A DNA stretch of 64,000 nucleotides from Bathynomus jamesi (taxonomy: Eukaryota > Arthropoda > Malacostraca > Isopoda > Cirolanidae), in contig JAJOZX010009465.1 in NCBI GenBank assembly GCA_023014485.1, forward strand, positions 91,722-155,721. The letters are read 5' to 3'. Both the position numbers and the translations under genes were made by a program. A model generated the notes under the pieces. That model saw only the letters and a list, made by a program, of their open reading frames with translations. It did no database searches and had not been told where the DNA came from. Shown here in pieces: positions 41,927 to 54,052 of this stretch (within the stretch, counting starts at the first letter, position 1; each line of letters starts with the position of its first letter).

Positions 41927-43919
41927 CAGTCGATGAGCGGTATAAGCACGTTCGATATAAGCACATAATCTATATAAGCACTTAATCGTGCGGTCCCAAA
42001 AATTTCCATATATAATTTAATAGGAATAATCTTTATAAGCACGAACTCGCTATAAGCACGGACGTGGAAGATGCTGATTGGTGGAAAACACATACACGTG
42101 GAAGATGCTGATTGGCGGAAACTACCTATATATAGGCGACACCATGACATGCGTATTATTCCGTTAATTAGGCTGGTTGTGCTCACAGTTCATTATGGCT
42201 TCAAAACGTAAAAGTTTTACATTAGAATTCAAACTAAAGGTTATTCAGGCGGTTCATAACGGTGAAAAGAAAGCTGATGTTGCACGTAAATTCAACAGTG
42301 ATCATACGATTGTTAGCCGATGGTTTCGAAACGAAGTGGAGTTAAACAAACTCAGGTTGGAAAATGGAAATCTTTCACGAAAGAGAAAGCGGGAAGGAGT
42401 GTTACCAGATCTGGAGCAGCGACTGTACGAATGGTTTGTTGTCACGAGGGAGAAAAAGGCAGAGCTCTCTGGACTTCTTTTAATAGAGAAAGCTAAGGCT
42501 TTAGTTCAAGAAATCTATGATGGTTCCGAAGATCTTCCTTCAAACACCTTTACTTCCGGTTGGCTGCAAAAGTTCCCAAAGAGAGTCAATATTGTTTACA
42601 AACGAGAACCTGGCGAAAAGGCGGATGCTAATTTATCTGGGTCCAACGAATGGAAGAAGACTGTTTGGCCAGAGCTTCTGCGACGTTATCCAGAGGAGGC
42701 AATTTTCAATGCTGACGAGACAGGACTGTATTTTAGGGCCACTCCGGACGGTACACTGGCCAGAAAGGATGAAGTAGTCACTGGAGGAAAAAAGAAGGAA
42801 AGACTAATTGTTTTGTTGGCGTCGAACATGACTGGCACTGAAAAACTAGCTCTGCTAGTGATCGGCAAGAGCCGAAATCCAAGGTGTATGAAGAACAAGA
42901 AAGACAAACTTCCAGTACAATATGAATCGAATTCTGCAGCCTGGATGACTCGAGCTATATTCACAGAATGGTTAATAAAGTTGGACGAGAAAATGCGACG
43001 CAAGAAAAGGAAAATTCTCCTGCTGCTAGATCAATGCCCTGCGCATCCTAAGGAAGTCACAACAACAAATGTAGAGGTTGTCTACTTGCCATCGAATACA
43101 ACGTCACTTCTAGAGCCAATGGATGGTGGGATTATTCGCTGCCTTAAAGCACACTATCGAAAACAATTAATGAAAGAGTTGGTTGCACGCTTAGATAGTG
43201 GCCAGGACGAATTTCTTCAGAGTGCTGCTAAATCTGCAACTGTTTTGGATGCCATTCTCATGCTAAAATCAGCGTGGATTAATGTGACCTCGACCACTAT
43301 CCAAAATCGCTTCAGAAAATGTTTGCCATTGAATCAGGGAGAAACAATTCAATGCAACGAAGATTCTGAATTAGAACCTTTAAACAGCGAAGAATGCTCA
43401 AACTTGGATGAAGAGTTTATCGAATGCGATCGTCAACTTCAATGTTTTGAAGAACTGAATGAAGTAAGAAATGATGAGACTGAAGTGTCCTTGCTATGCT
43501 TGACGACGTAAAAAGAGTGCTTGAAAAACATGGTATGCCAACTCAGGAGTTAAAGAGCATCAAACAAGCAATTCAAATTTACATAATACAAAACAAGAGC
43601 ACGCGACAATCATCAGTTTTAGATTATTTTCCGAAATAAATTATGTACTGTACTGTCAAATTTTAATGTACTGTACATACATATCATTGTTTTTTATTGT
43701 CTAAATGAAGTTATAAGTATATGTAGTTTTATGAATAAATGAAATTTTAGATACAGTATTATTGTTTTTTATTACACATTCCTTTATTATTACAGTATTT
43801 AAATGATTACTCTTTGTACAATAAATGCTTCTTAAAAAGGGTCTTATCCATATAAGCACAATGACCTATATAAGCACATTTTGTGCTGGTCCCAAGAACG
43901 TGCTTATATCGATCATCGA

Positions 43920-43922
<3 letters not shown>
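41927..43922 (+). mobile_element. Tigger/pogo element, nearly intact
   Basis: Ends CAGTCGATGAGCGGTATAAG (left) and, complemented, CAGTCGATGATCGATATAAG (right) form ~27-bp inverted repeats flanked by TA at 41925-41926 and 43923-43924. The motif ATATAAGCAC recurs several times just inside both ends. The 1996-bp length and one transposase gene are typical of pogo/Tigger. It lies within the hAT element and is therefore younger. Confidence 0.92.
42195..43639 (+). pseudogene. Tigger/pogo-type transposase, frameshift near the C-terminus
   Basis: The first ATG in frame is 42195 (MASKRKSFTLEFKLKVIQAV). A first helix-turn-helix (KKADVARKFNSDHTIVSRWF) and a CENP-B-type second DNA-binding domain (TFTSGWLQKFPKR) precede the catalytic domain: D in FNADETGLYF, D in LLLLDQCPAHP (usually DNCPAH) and D in LLEPMDGGI, with 30 residues between the last two. 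A one-base shift near 43485 separates the final ~50 codons (LAMLDDVKRVLEKHGM... RQSSVLDYFPK). The tail QSSVLDYF fits a PCNA-binding PIP box, a feature reported for pogo transposases. Otherwise complete at ~480 residues. Confidence 0.88.
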
Positions 43923-43957
<35 letters not shown>

Positions 43958-44769
43958 TGTGTATATTCAAAATAAAAAGAATCGGTTAAAAATTCAGAAA
44001 TCTCTTTCCTGTCTTGCCACAACTTTCAATCTAGATTCTAGGAGAAATAAGTATAGGCTATGCCGTTATATCAATATCTGTTTTAAAGGAGTTCACAGAA
44101 TATGTTGCCCTCAAAATATAAAGACAATATTACTACCAAATTACTTTAATTATTTCATATTATCGGTTTTATTTTTGTTTTTTAAGAAAAACAAAGTATT
44201 TAATTTTAATGCAAGATGATGATAACTTCCATTTGAGTTCACTCAAAAAAATATAGAATTTTTTTTCACAAAATTAATTAAAATTTAGAATAAGGGGGCT
44301 GAAGAGAGCAATCATACATCGTACTTTGCCCCTTAGCAATGCATGTGCGTATAACTATACCTAGTTACTATTAAATATTAATACAATTAATATACCTACT
44401 TTCAAACATTTCCAAAATCGGCTTAATTAATATATATGGTTAGACTACTACCGTATAGCCATATAATGTTTTATTATGTTTCAGAAAACATGTTAATGTA
44501 GCTACTGTAGCAGTCTTATTACCTATCCTATACCAGATTATAATTATTACATTTTTAATAATGGACCCGACCCAGACCCGGGTTATATACTGAAAGACCC
44601 GACAAGACCTGAAAGTGAACTTTCGGGTCGGACCAGGACCCGAAAGTAAATTAGAAAAATGACCCGGACCCGAAAGTAAATTAGAAAAATGACCCGGACC
44701 CGAAAGTAAATTAGAAAAATGACCCAGACCCGGACCCGACCCGAAAGTGATAGACCCGCACAGCCCTGA

Positions 44770-45480
44770 TTATATATATGTATTGTGTTAACTTTGAATA
44801 GTATGAATGCGTTGTCTTAAATTTTGGTTAAAAGGATTAAAATCCCCCGCAGAAAGGATTATTTACAACTGTCAAAAAGGAAGTAGGTAAACATTGTAAT
44901 TAAGTTATGCATTAGACATATTATTGTACGATATTATACATAGTTAAAATGGTCAATTAACCAGATAGGATTCAAATAATTCTATGAAATTGTATTATGT
45001 ACAAAATACGGTCAAAAGGCCGGGAGAGAACCAACGGTTACTCTAAAGATAATTCAATAAAAATTGTAGTATGTATGCGTTTATTCATTTCGCTGATATT
45101 GCGTATTACAATACGGCTGTATTCAGTTAAATAACTACAAATTGTAGATTAAAATTGTCTGACAGTCAAATTTAAATTGCTTGTGCATTTTACTAAATTG
45201 TCTTATTATCCAGTGTCATTCTTCAACAAATCTTTATTACTGTCAAAAATTTCATTTTGCAGTGTAATTGGTTTAGAAAATCTGTGATGAATTATATTAT
45301 TTTTTATAAAAGTTTTATAATTATCCCTATTACACGGATTGACAGAGAAATAAGAATATATTATCAATGATATATATACTGTATATAACCTAGGGTTAAA
45401 TTTATATGGTGTGGTTTAAAGGAAAACAGGCTAAAATAAAGGTATAATTTACACTTTAAAAATAAAGTACCTATAAAACT
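44770..45480. other. AT-rich, no recognised features
   Basis: No ORF above background and no repeat partner noticed. It ends in TA-rich tract 45488-45537. Confidence 0.5.
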
Positions 45481-45483
45481 ACG

Positions 45484-45524
<41 letters not shown>

Positions 45525-45668
45525 TATATATATATATCCCAGAACATACCATATACTCTAACTTAATTGGAATTACTGTTTGACAAAGATTTCATGACAC
45601 CTTATGCGAGCTAATTACTGAACAATAATTATATGTGGAGAACCTGGCAACTATCTCCACCAGCTGGT

Positions 45669-45784
45669 GTGAAAAAGTTGCCAGCGAGGTCTTTACACCA
45701 ATATTATTTTTTCTAAACGTATTTTGCTAATCAAAATATGTTTAATGAATTTATGTAAATCGTTTTAGATACGTGAGTGGCTAT

Positions 45785-45789
<5 letters not shown>
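45669..45789 (+). repeat. Dispersed repeat R3, copy 2
   Basis: Matches 25488-25612 (~85-90% by eye) and stops where a (CT)n tract begins. A shorter copy follows at 46091-46146. Confidence 0.7.
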
Positions 45790-45847
<58 letters not shown>

Positions 45848-45867
45848 CACAGTATGTATATATATAT
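45787..45867. repeat. (CT)n then (TA)n compound microsatellite
   Basis: CT tract to ~45826, then TA with small interruptions. Confidence 0.95.
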
Positions 45868-46075
45868 TTGCGAGGGTGCCCTCTCAAGGCATTGGTTCTG
45901 CCCTATGTAGGAGAATTGCGACTTCTGACTGATCGAGGCCAGTAGTGAAGTGGTAGCATGTCTGACCGGCAATCGGAAGGTCCTGGGTTCGATTCCCGGG
46001 CGGTCACCTCATTTTTCATTTGTTCGTTATTTCTCTTCCTCGTGTGCAGAACACTCCTCTATACTTACGTCGTTT
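45868..46075 (+). repeat. tRNA-derived SINE, single copy
   Basis: Same family as the array at 23046, in plus orientation: 5' flank 'gcattggttctgcc', head AGTAGTGAAGTGGTAGCATG, loop segment CTGACCGGCAATCGG, B box GGGTTCGATTCCCGGG, then tail 'tcatttttcatttgttcgtt'. It has diverged from the array units. Confidence 0.75.
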
Positions 46076-46090
46076 CTATACGTATATATA

Positions 46091-46146
46091 TCAGAAAGTA
46101 GCCAGCGAGGCTTTTAAACTAATAATATTTTTCTAAACGCATTCCT
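46091..46146 (+). repeat. Dispersed repeat R3, short copy 3
   Basis: 'gtagccagcgaggcttttaa' to 'tttttctaaacgcatt' matches the first part of R3. Confidence 0.55.
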
Positions 46147-46439
46147 TCATTGTCATATTACTCAGCCAGATAAATTTAAAGAAATGCTAGCACTAAATCA
46201 AACATACAGCCGTTTTCTAAATATACGCTTAAACATTATTATTTTATTATATATGTAAACGATTATTTAAATTAAATATCTGATTTCCTTCGTAATAAAA
46301 AACAGTTGGCAACTCAACCTACATTCTTGAGACATAACTGTCGCAGTAATTGTTTTCAGTTTTATTATCTACAGATTTACCTTATACTTTTGTATTCAGT
46401 TTTCTCCTACTGCTAGAATAGCTGAAAGATAAAAACGTG

Positions 46440-46750
46440 CGAAGGTTTTTATGCTGGAAGGAGGGGTCAAGGACGCCTGACTGCAAAATGCCCCACGCCC
46501 ATACAGGAAGAAGGGTCAAAAACAAGGTTCAAGGTTTGAGGTGCCTCGGCACTCTGCATTTAAAGGAACTGCATTTTTTGATGCCCAGAAAACCACAGAG
46601 ATAGTAGGAAGATCATTGGACAGATCCACCATAGCCAACCCACATAGAGGGACACTTTGTGAAGCAGGTGGAAAAATGAAGAGTGGATTGAAGACAGTCA
46701 AAGGCAGGGAATTGATGGGGTATTTGTTTACATGCAGTACTCAATGATTT
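46440..46750 (+). repeat. Dispersed repeat R1-like copy
   Basis: Shares 'ggaaggaggggtcaag', 'catacaggaagaagg' and 'ggcactctgc' with 22690-22860 and then diverges. The short frame across it (46541-46747) has no recognised motif. Confidence 0.5.
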
Positions 46751-46754
46751 CCCC

Positions 46755-47390
46755 GTAGGTTTAGCGAAAATATTGAAATCTCACTAAAACATGCTTACGA
46801 TATCCATTTACTTTAAATAAATGTTAAACGGAACAACCTAGCTCAGGCCAACATCTCCGATATAGCCAAATATCACAGGTTATGCAGAATGAACAATTCG
46901 GACGGAAACAAATCCTCCGTGATACCAACTTATATAATTTCCCTAGGTTTTCACTTAAAATTTCCCTTTTTGGTCTAAAATTTCCCTATACACATGCATT
47001 TAAATCAATATGTATGAATATAGTTTTATTTGTGTCTCTATCGTAAGATTAAGGTATTATTTAGCAATATTGCTATATATTTTTCATTTAATACAGTGAA
47101 AATATGTTTCTGGATATATAAATATCTATATTCACTCCTCAAAATTTCCCTATTCAGGGAATATCGGCGTTATTTGACGATTTATTTCCCTAAAACAGGG
47201 AAATCTCCCTGTACCTGTCAATACTGTCCCAATGACGAATATACAGGCTGTTTGTCATCGCTTACAGATTTGTGGCCTATAAAATATATCGGAACTCAGC
47301 TCAAACCTCTATTACCTCATTGACTTTTATCCATTTATTAATTTTATTTACACGAAACACAAGTGTCTGTCTCTCTCTCTGTCTCTCTCT
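46755..47390. other. No recognised features
   Basis: AT-rich sequence ending in a CT-rich tract (47367-47391) that abuts the truncated 5' end of LINE copy B. Confidence 0.45.
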
Positions 47391-49230
47391 GTAGCGTATA
47401 GGAGGGCGAAGGCCAATCGTTCCCACGAGAACACTGAAGCGTATGTCGGCATGTGTAGGGAAGTGAAGGCGAAGGTTAGACTAGCGAAACGTAACGAAGA
47501 ACTACGGGTGGCAAGCCTCTGCAAGGGGAACCCTAAGGAGTTCTTTGCGGGAGTGTTCACCAGGGAGGATACCCGCGTCATCCCCGAGCCAGGCGTGAGG
47601 CACGAAGGGGCTGGCTTGGATAGTGTTAGATGTACCGCGACAGTCGTTGCCGATAGAATAGACAAACTGAGCGCGTTTAAGGCTCCTGGGCCAGACCAGT
47701 TTCTCCCCACTGTTGCGAGAAGTGCGCGACCAGGTGGCTCCCCACCTGGCTACAGTCTTCAACAAATCGTTGGAGATGGGCCAGGTGCCTGGTGACTGGA
47801 GGGAAGCCAACGTGACCCCTATCTTTAAGAAAGGGGATCACGAAAGTCCAGGGAACTATCGTCCCATTAGTCTCACTTCAGTTGTAGGTAAATTATTAGA
47901 AGGGATAATAGCTGATAGGATCGTTGACCATTTGGATTCCTACAAGCTGCTTGGGGACTCCCAACATGGGTTTAGACGGCATAGGTCGTGTCTCACCAAC
48001 TTGCTCGAGTTTTTCCACGTCATATTGAGCGAGTATGATAAGAGTAGGGCGATTGATATACTTTATCTCGACTTTCAGAAAGCCTTTGATAAGGTACCTC
48101 ACCGCCGGCTAACGGCGAAAGTGCGCGCGCTGGGTATCGGTGGGGAAATAGGTAGGTGGATGAAAAACTGGCTGAGGAATAGGCGGCAGAGGGTTGTAAT
48201 TAAAGGGGCTAGTTCGGGTTGGGCCTCGGTCACTAGTGGGGTTCTTCAGGGTTCCGTTTTGGGGCCACTGTTGTTTATCATTTACATAAATGATATCGAC
48301 GGTGGCATCGTCAGTCGATCGCCAAATTCGCTGATGATACCAAGCTTGGGGCCAATGTTGGGACGCCCGAAGCGATCGAGGAACTGCGTGCGGACCTAGG
48401 TAGGATAGGAGAGTGGTCCGAAAAATGGCAAATGCCGTTTAACTTGGGTAAATGCAAAGTGATGCACATTGGTTACGCCAATCCCAAGTCGGACTACTCG
48501 ATGTTGGGTAGTAATATCGAGGTGACTGATTTAGAAAAGGACTTGGGTGTGCTAATTAGCAGCGACCTTAAGTTTACGAAACAGTGTGTAGAGGTGGAAA
48601 AGAAAGCCCAGAAACTATTGGGTTATATCAGGGAGCAATTTCAGTTTCGGAACAAGGAGATTGTGCTCTCACTGTACAATTCCCTTGTTCGGCCGCACCT
48701 GGAGTATGCTGTGCAGTTCTGGTCGCCCACCCTCAGGAAAGATATTGAGAGGCTGGAGCGAGTGCAGGCGAGGGCCACAAAGTTAATCCCTTCCGTTAGG
48801 CATATGGGTTACAATCGACGGTTACGCGCCCTGAACTTGTTTTCGCTTGAAACTCGGAGGCTGCGCGGTCAACTGATCGAGGTTTTCAAGCTCTTACGCG
48901 GGTTCAACGATGTCGATTTTAGAAGTATGTTTAGTTTAAATGATAACCCAACTCGTAACAATGGTTGGAAGTTGGATTTGAAAAGGTTTAGGACTAGTAT
49001 GTGTGGGAATTACTTTACGTATAAGATCTGTGACACATGGAACAGGTTACCTTCGGAAGTTGTGAACAGTTCCTCTGTGGATCAGTTCAAGAAAAGGTTA
49101 GACCAAATCTTGCACACTATTTGAGTGTGTACAAAATTTTCCCTGGCACCCGTTGCCATTGGTACCTCCTCGGTATGGGCCGCAAGGCCTTTTGAGGTAC
49201 TTCTTTTCCTTGTAACTCCTTGTAACACTC
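47391..49230 (+). mobile_element. LINE copy B (CR1-like), 5'-truncated and internally deleted
   Basis: Starts at sequence equivalent to copy A ~19673 and ends with the shared 3' region and CCTTGTAACT decamers. A ~115-bp deletion joins TTCTT to TGCGGGAG at 47543 relative to copy A. Confidence 0.85.
47400..49124 (+). pseudogene. LINE B reverse transcriptase, broken
   Basis: RT motifs in order: ANVTPIFKKGDHESPGNYRP, GFRRHRSCL, YLDFQKAFDKVPH, TSGVLQGSVLGPLLF (Pro changed to Leu in the usual VPQGS) and, after loss of one base at ~48318, the FADDTK region. The last frame (48432-49124) is intact to the C-terminus DQFKKRLDQILHTI. A two-base loss at ~47708 separates the upstream part. Confidence 0.85.
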
Positions 49231-50096
49231 TCTCTCTCTCCGCAGGGGGTATAAAGGTTATGACATTTCTTCTGGATGTTATAAACTTTATACTTGGGGT
49301 GTGACAGCCCTCCGGTCCCGAGTCGTGGGATTCTCGAGAAATTGGCTGCCAGTTCCTTTAGGTTCTCTCTCTCTTTCGGGAGGGCGGGTAAAGTATGTTG
49401 TACAATCCTGTCCCGTGGGTTACTAGGACCCCATCCCATCCCTACTCTGTCCTTTTAGCTTACATTAAGGATGTTCTCCTCTGACTGAAAAAAAAAAAAA
49501 AAAAAACTTTTAGTATAAAGTATTTTTCTCTTCTTTTACTATTAGGACCCTACTGCTACCTCATGCGTGGGAAGAGAGGCTTTGGAACCTCTATAAATAA
49601 CACCATTTAACGCTCGTAGGTTGTGAGAGACTGGGATGGAGGGGTCCCAGGCGTAGGGGCGCGATGAATGGAGTGTGGCTAGTGCCCCGTTAAGCCCATT
49701 CCTAACGCGTAATGGCCTGACCAGCCGCCTGCGACCGTTCTTTGGTGACCAATTGATGGTGCTTGGCTGTACTGCTCTGAGGTGAGAGAGCTTTACTGCC
49801 CAGCTGGCTGCCAGGCCAGCGTAAAGTCTCGGGCGTAGACTCTGGGTCTGGTGGGATATCCCTTGAACACTGGATTCTAAGAGTCTGGCCGCTTGTGAGT
49901 GACTAGTAAGACTTAGTAAGGGGCTGCATCTCGCTGTCGCTCCTGGCGGAAAATCCGTGATGCCTGCGTCGCGAGTGTTTGTCAGTTGGTAGCTGCGACA
50001 CGTTTGGGATTGTTCGGCCCTGGGGAGACCTTTGGTCGGTGCGGCAGCAGCCAGAGGTGTAGTCTTCTGGAAGGGATGAACGTCATTTGCAAGTAG
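49230..50096 (+). other. GC-richer 5' region of LINE copy C
   Basis: Following an A17 run (49490-49506) the sequence is unusually GC-rich for the window, with many short motifs and no ORF, and leads into ORF1 of copy C. I take ~49450-50096 as its 5' UTR/promoter; the true 5' end is not identified. 49230-49440 may include a copy B tail or another repeat. Confidence 0.4.
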
Positions 50097-50231
50097 GTGG
50101 ATGCGTCTACGCGCGGGATGAATTCACCCCCCCCCCTCCCTTTTCATATACTGGTCAGAACGTTTTTGATAGTTTTCATTGCTAGAACGCTTTATCTTAT
50201 TCAGAGTATTCAGAAAAAAAGAGAGAAAAAT

Positions 50232-51444
50232 ATGGCAGGGCCAACTAAATTGAAAGCAGAATGCTTTAAATGTAAAGTTAATCATTGGTGCGTTGACTTC
50301 CCTGAAGGTAGTATCAGCGATATCACATCCCTTAGTGTATGTTTGTTTTGTAAACTTAGAGACAACCACGAAAAGGAAGTTAAAGAGCTAAAAGAATTAG
50401 TTAAAAAGCTTGAAGCTAGGGTCGTCGCACTGGAAATCCAACCCAGTGGACAAGATCAAACTAAAAACGCACCAGCAGATTTAAACTGTAAGATCAAGCA
50501 TCTAGAACAAAGCGTGGCACGCTTGGAAAACACGGTGACTATTCCGGAAAATGGAACGGAGGAACAAGAATTCAAATTGGTAAAAAATAAAAGACCCTCC
50601 AAACCAAAACCAAAACACAAGGATTTGGAACCCATTACCATCAAAAATAAGTTTCACTTACTTGCTGATGAGGAGGATGAATCCTTTTTAATTGGGGATT
50701 CTATGGTAAGGAATCAAGGGGACTTTTTCGGAGCAAGACGGGCGACGAAGAGAAAGCTCCGATGTTTTCCGGGTGCCACAAGCCAGATAATTAATAGGGA
50801 ATTAGGCAAAATTAATATCAAGAATAAGAGTTGCCCTATCATTGTCCATGTTGGTGGCAATGACATTTTTCTGGGAGGGACAGGAGGGCAGACAGAGCCC
50901 ATTATAAAAGAATTTAAGAACCTAACTGACAAGGTTAGGGATAGGACAGACATGGGTATGGTCGTAGGAATTCTCCCTCGAATGCGTGCTAGTGACTATA
51001 ATAAGTAAAGCCATTAGCATAAATAAAAGAGTTAAACGCATGTGTGATGATAAAGGCCTAAAGTTTGTTGATTTTTGGCCTACATTCTACGGAAATGGGG
51101 AATACTTTGGTTCGGACGGGATACATTTTAACCAGAAGGGGAAAAAGAAGTATGGTGATTTGCTGAACATTAATTTGTATAATCTTTTTAAACTAGGACC
51201 CCCAAACCAGCAATTGATCCTGCTCCCCAAACAGTTAAACTACTCCCCAGCAGTTAGTCCCCCTCCCCCAGCAGTTAGTCCCCTCCAACAGCAGTTAGTC
51301 CCCCTCCAACAGCAGTTACTGCTGGGGGAGGGGGACTACCTACTGTTGGAGGGGGACTACCTGCTGTTGGAGGGGGACTACCTGCTGTTGGAGGGGGACT
51401 ACCTGCTGTTGGAGGGGGACTACCTGTTGTTGGAGGGGGACTAA
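50232..51444 (+). pseudogene. LINE C ORF1: zinc finger, coiled coil and GDSL/SGNH esterase
   Basis: I prefer the ATG at 50232 (MAGPTKLKAECFKCKVNHWC) over the upstream one because the Cys finger starts there. Order: CFKC...HWC...CLFC (PHD-like finger, first ~50 residues), a coiled coil (~50-110), a Lys/Pro linker, then an esterase domain with FLIGDSMV (block I, catalytic Ser), VHVGGNDIF (block III) and, after a one-base shift at ~51000, SDGIHFNQKG (block V, Asp-His). Such esterase domains are known in CR1 ORF1 proteins. The last ~65 codons are overwritten by a 21-bp minisatellite. Confidence 0.8.
51235..51442. repeat. Inverted 21-bp minisatellite (hairpin)
   Basis: About four units of CAGCAGTTAGTCCCCCTCCA are followed directly by about six units of the complement (TGGAGGGGGACTACCTGCTG type, 21-bp period). 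The two blocks can pair as one long GC-rich hairpin centred near 51325. It lies between ORF1 and the endonuclease of LINE C and replaces the N-terminus of the latter. Confidence 0.85.
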
Positions 51445-51449
51445 CTGCT

Positions 51450-54052
51450 ATCACAGAGTCCTGGATTCATACTGATCGTAGGGACTACGTTGGGGAGTTC
51501 GAAATTCCCGGGTATAGAATGTTTCGCAAAGACCGCACCCGTGGGGAGGGGGGTGGGGTACTAATATACGTAAGAGACACGTTGAGTCCGGTTGACTGCC
51601 AGTTCCGGTCGGAACGGGAGCTGCTTGGCGCCGATCTGAACGTGGGAGGGACGAACTATAGGTTAATCTTGGTGTACAGACCTCCACATCTCCTCCTCGA
51701 GGAGGATACAGCCCTGTACACCGAACTCAGTAGCCTGCTAGGGGATAGGGTGTGTTTAGTTTTAGGAGACTTCAACTGTCGCAGCATAAAGTGGGAAAAC
51801 AGGACTGCCGATGCTGAATGGAGGAGGCTAGTTGACTTTGCTGATGAGAACTTCCTCACTCAGTGGGTCAACGAGCCTACACGAGGCGAAAGCGTTCTAG
51901 ACTTAGTATTCACGACCGAAGACAACCTCGTCACTGGCCTCACCGTTGACGAATCGTTGGGCGGGAGTGATCACGGGTGAAGCGTAGTAACTCGAGAAGC
52001 AGTAAGCTCGATCTCCGGCGGGCGGACTTTGTTAGCCTCAGGGATAGCGTAGGTGAGATGGGGTTAGAGGTCGGCGGCGATGTTGAGCGGGACGAGTTTA
52101 TGGTGCTGCAGTCTGCTGCCATACCCTCAAAACCGGTCACACCTGCTTCAACGCAGCCTAAGTGGTTCAATCGTGACATCGCTTTGGCTATCCGAAGTAG
52201 GAAAGTAGCGTATAGGAGGGCGAAGGCCAATTGTTCCCAGGAGAACACTGAAGCGTATGTCCGCCTGTGTAGGGAAGTGAAGGCGAAGGTTAGACTAACG
52301 AAACGTAACGAAGAACTACGGGTGGCAAGCCTCTGCAAGGGGAACCCTAAGGAGTTCTTCAGTTATGTTAATAGTAGAAAGCCCATTAGAAGCATGATAG
52401 GTCTACTAAAGGACCGAAGCGGCGTTCTGCGGACCTCTGACGCGGACATCGCTAATGTGCTTAATGATTACTTTGCGGGAGTGTTCACCAGGGAGGATAC
52501 CCGCGTCATCCCCGAGCCAGGCGTGAGGCACGAAGGTGCTGTCCTGGATAGTGTTCGATGTACCGCGACAGTCATCGCCGATAGAATAGACAAACTCAGC
52601 GCGTTTAAGGCTCCTGGGCCAGACCAGTTTCTCCCCAGAGTGTTGCGAGAAGTGCGCGACCAGGTGGCTCCCCACCTGGCTACAGTCTTCAACAAATCGT
52701 TGGAGATGGGCCAGGTGCCTGGTGACTGGAGGGAAGCCAACGTGACCCCTATCTTTAAGAAAGGGGATCACGAAAGTCCAGGGAACTATCGTCCCATTAG
52801 TCTCACTTCAGTTGTAGGTAAATTATTAGAAGGGATAATAGCTGATAGGATCGTTGACCATTTGGATTCCTACAAGTTGCTTGGGGACTTCCAACATGGG
52901 TTTAGACGGCATAGGTCGTGTCTCACCAACTTGCTCGAGTTTTTCCACGTCATGTTGAGTGAGTACGATAAGAGTAGGGCGATGATATACTTTATCTCGA
53001 CTTTCAGAAAGCCTTTGATAAGGTACCTCACCGCCGGCTAATGGCGAAAGTGCGCGCGCTGGCTATCGGTGGGGAAATAGGTAGGTGGATTGAAAACAGG
53101 CTGAGGAATAGGCGGCAGAGGGTGGTAATTAAAGGGGCTAGTTCGGGTTGGGCCTCGGTCACTAGTGGGGTTCCTCAGGGTTCCGTTTTGGGGCCACTGT
53201 TGTTTATCATTTACATAAATGATATCGACGGTGGCATCGTCAGTCGGATCGCCAAATTCGCTGATGACACCAAGCTTGGGGCCAATGTTGGGACGCCCGA
53301 AGCGATCGAGGAATTGCGTGCGGACCTAGGTAGGATAGGAGAGTGGTCCGAAAAATGGCAAATGCCGTTTAACTTGGGTAAATGCAAAGTGATGCACATT
53401 GGCTACGCCAATCCCAAGTCGGACTACTCGATGTTGGGTAGTAATATCGAGGTGACTGATTTAGAAAAGGACTTGGGTGTGCTAATTAGCAGCGACCTTA
53501 AGTTTACGAAACAGTGTGTAGAGGTGGAAAAAAAAGCCCAGCAACTATTGGGTTATATCAGGAGGCAATTTCAGTTTCGGAACAAGGAGATTGTGCTCTC
53601 ACTGTACAATTCCCTTGTTCGGCCGCACCTGGAGTATGCTGTGCAGTTCTGGTCGCCCACCCTCAGGAAAGATATTGAGGCTGGAGCGAGTGCAGGCGAG
53701 GGCCACAAAGTTAATCCCTTCCGTTAGGCATATGGGCTACAATCGACGGTTACGCGCCCTGAACTTGTTTTCGCTTGAAACTCGGAGGCTGCGCGGTCAA
53801 CTGATCGAGGTTTTCAAGCTCTTACGCGGGTTGAACGATGTCGATTTTAGAAGTATGTTTAGTTTAAATGATAACCCAACTCGCAACAATGGTTGGAAGT
53901 TGGATTTGAAACGGTTTAGGACTAGTGTGTGTGGGAATTACTTTACGTATAAGATCTGTGACACATGGAACAGGTTACCTTCGGAAGTTGTGAACAGTTC
54001 CTCTGTGGATCAGTTCAAGAAAAGGTTAGACCAAATCTTGCACACTATTTGA
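51450..54052 (+). pseudogene. LINE C ORF2: AP-endonuclease and reverse transcriptase, several small indels
   Basis: Starts within the endonuclease (TAITESWIHTDRRDY), then GGVLIYVRDTL, YRPPHL, LVLGDFNC, LDLVFTTED and GGSDHG. A ~31-bp deletion at 51976 breaks the frame compared with copy A; a further ~18-bp loss lies near 52087. RT motifs GNYRPISLTS, GFRRHRSCL, (frameshift at 52983) VPQGSVLGPLLF, KFADDTKLG and, after a two-base loss at 53680, the C-terminus to LDQILHTI at 54052. It is nearly identical to copies A and B over shared parts. Confidence 0.85.

Larger units (their letters stand above)
41135..44768 (+). mobile_element. hAT element containing a nested Tigger element
   Basis: Left end CAGGGCTGGCAGGTCGGACC and right end GACCCGCACAGCCCTG give hAT-type CAGGGCTG termini. 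Both subterminal zones are rich in GACCCGGACCCG / CCCGAAAGTGAA motifs, and the right one contains three tandem 30-bp units (about 44630-44720). The flanks are TA tracts, so an 8-bp duplication cannot be verified. Net of the 1996-bp Tigger insertion it is ~1640 bp, with only the transposase C-terminus left. Confidence 0.8.
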
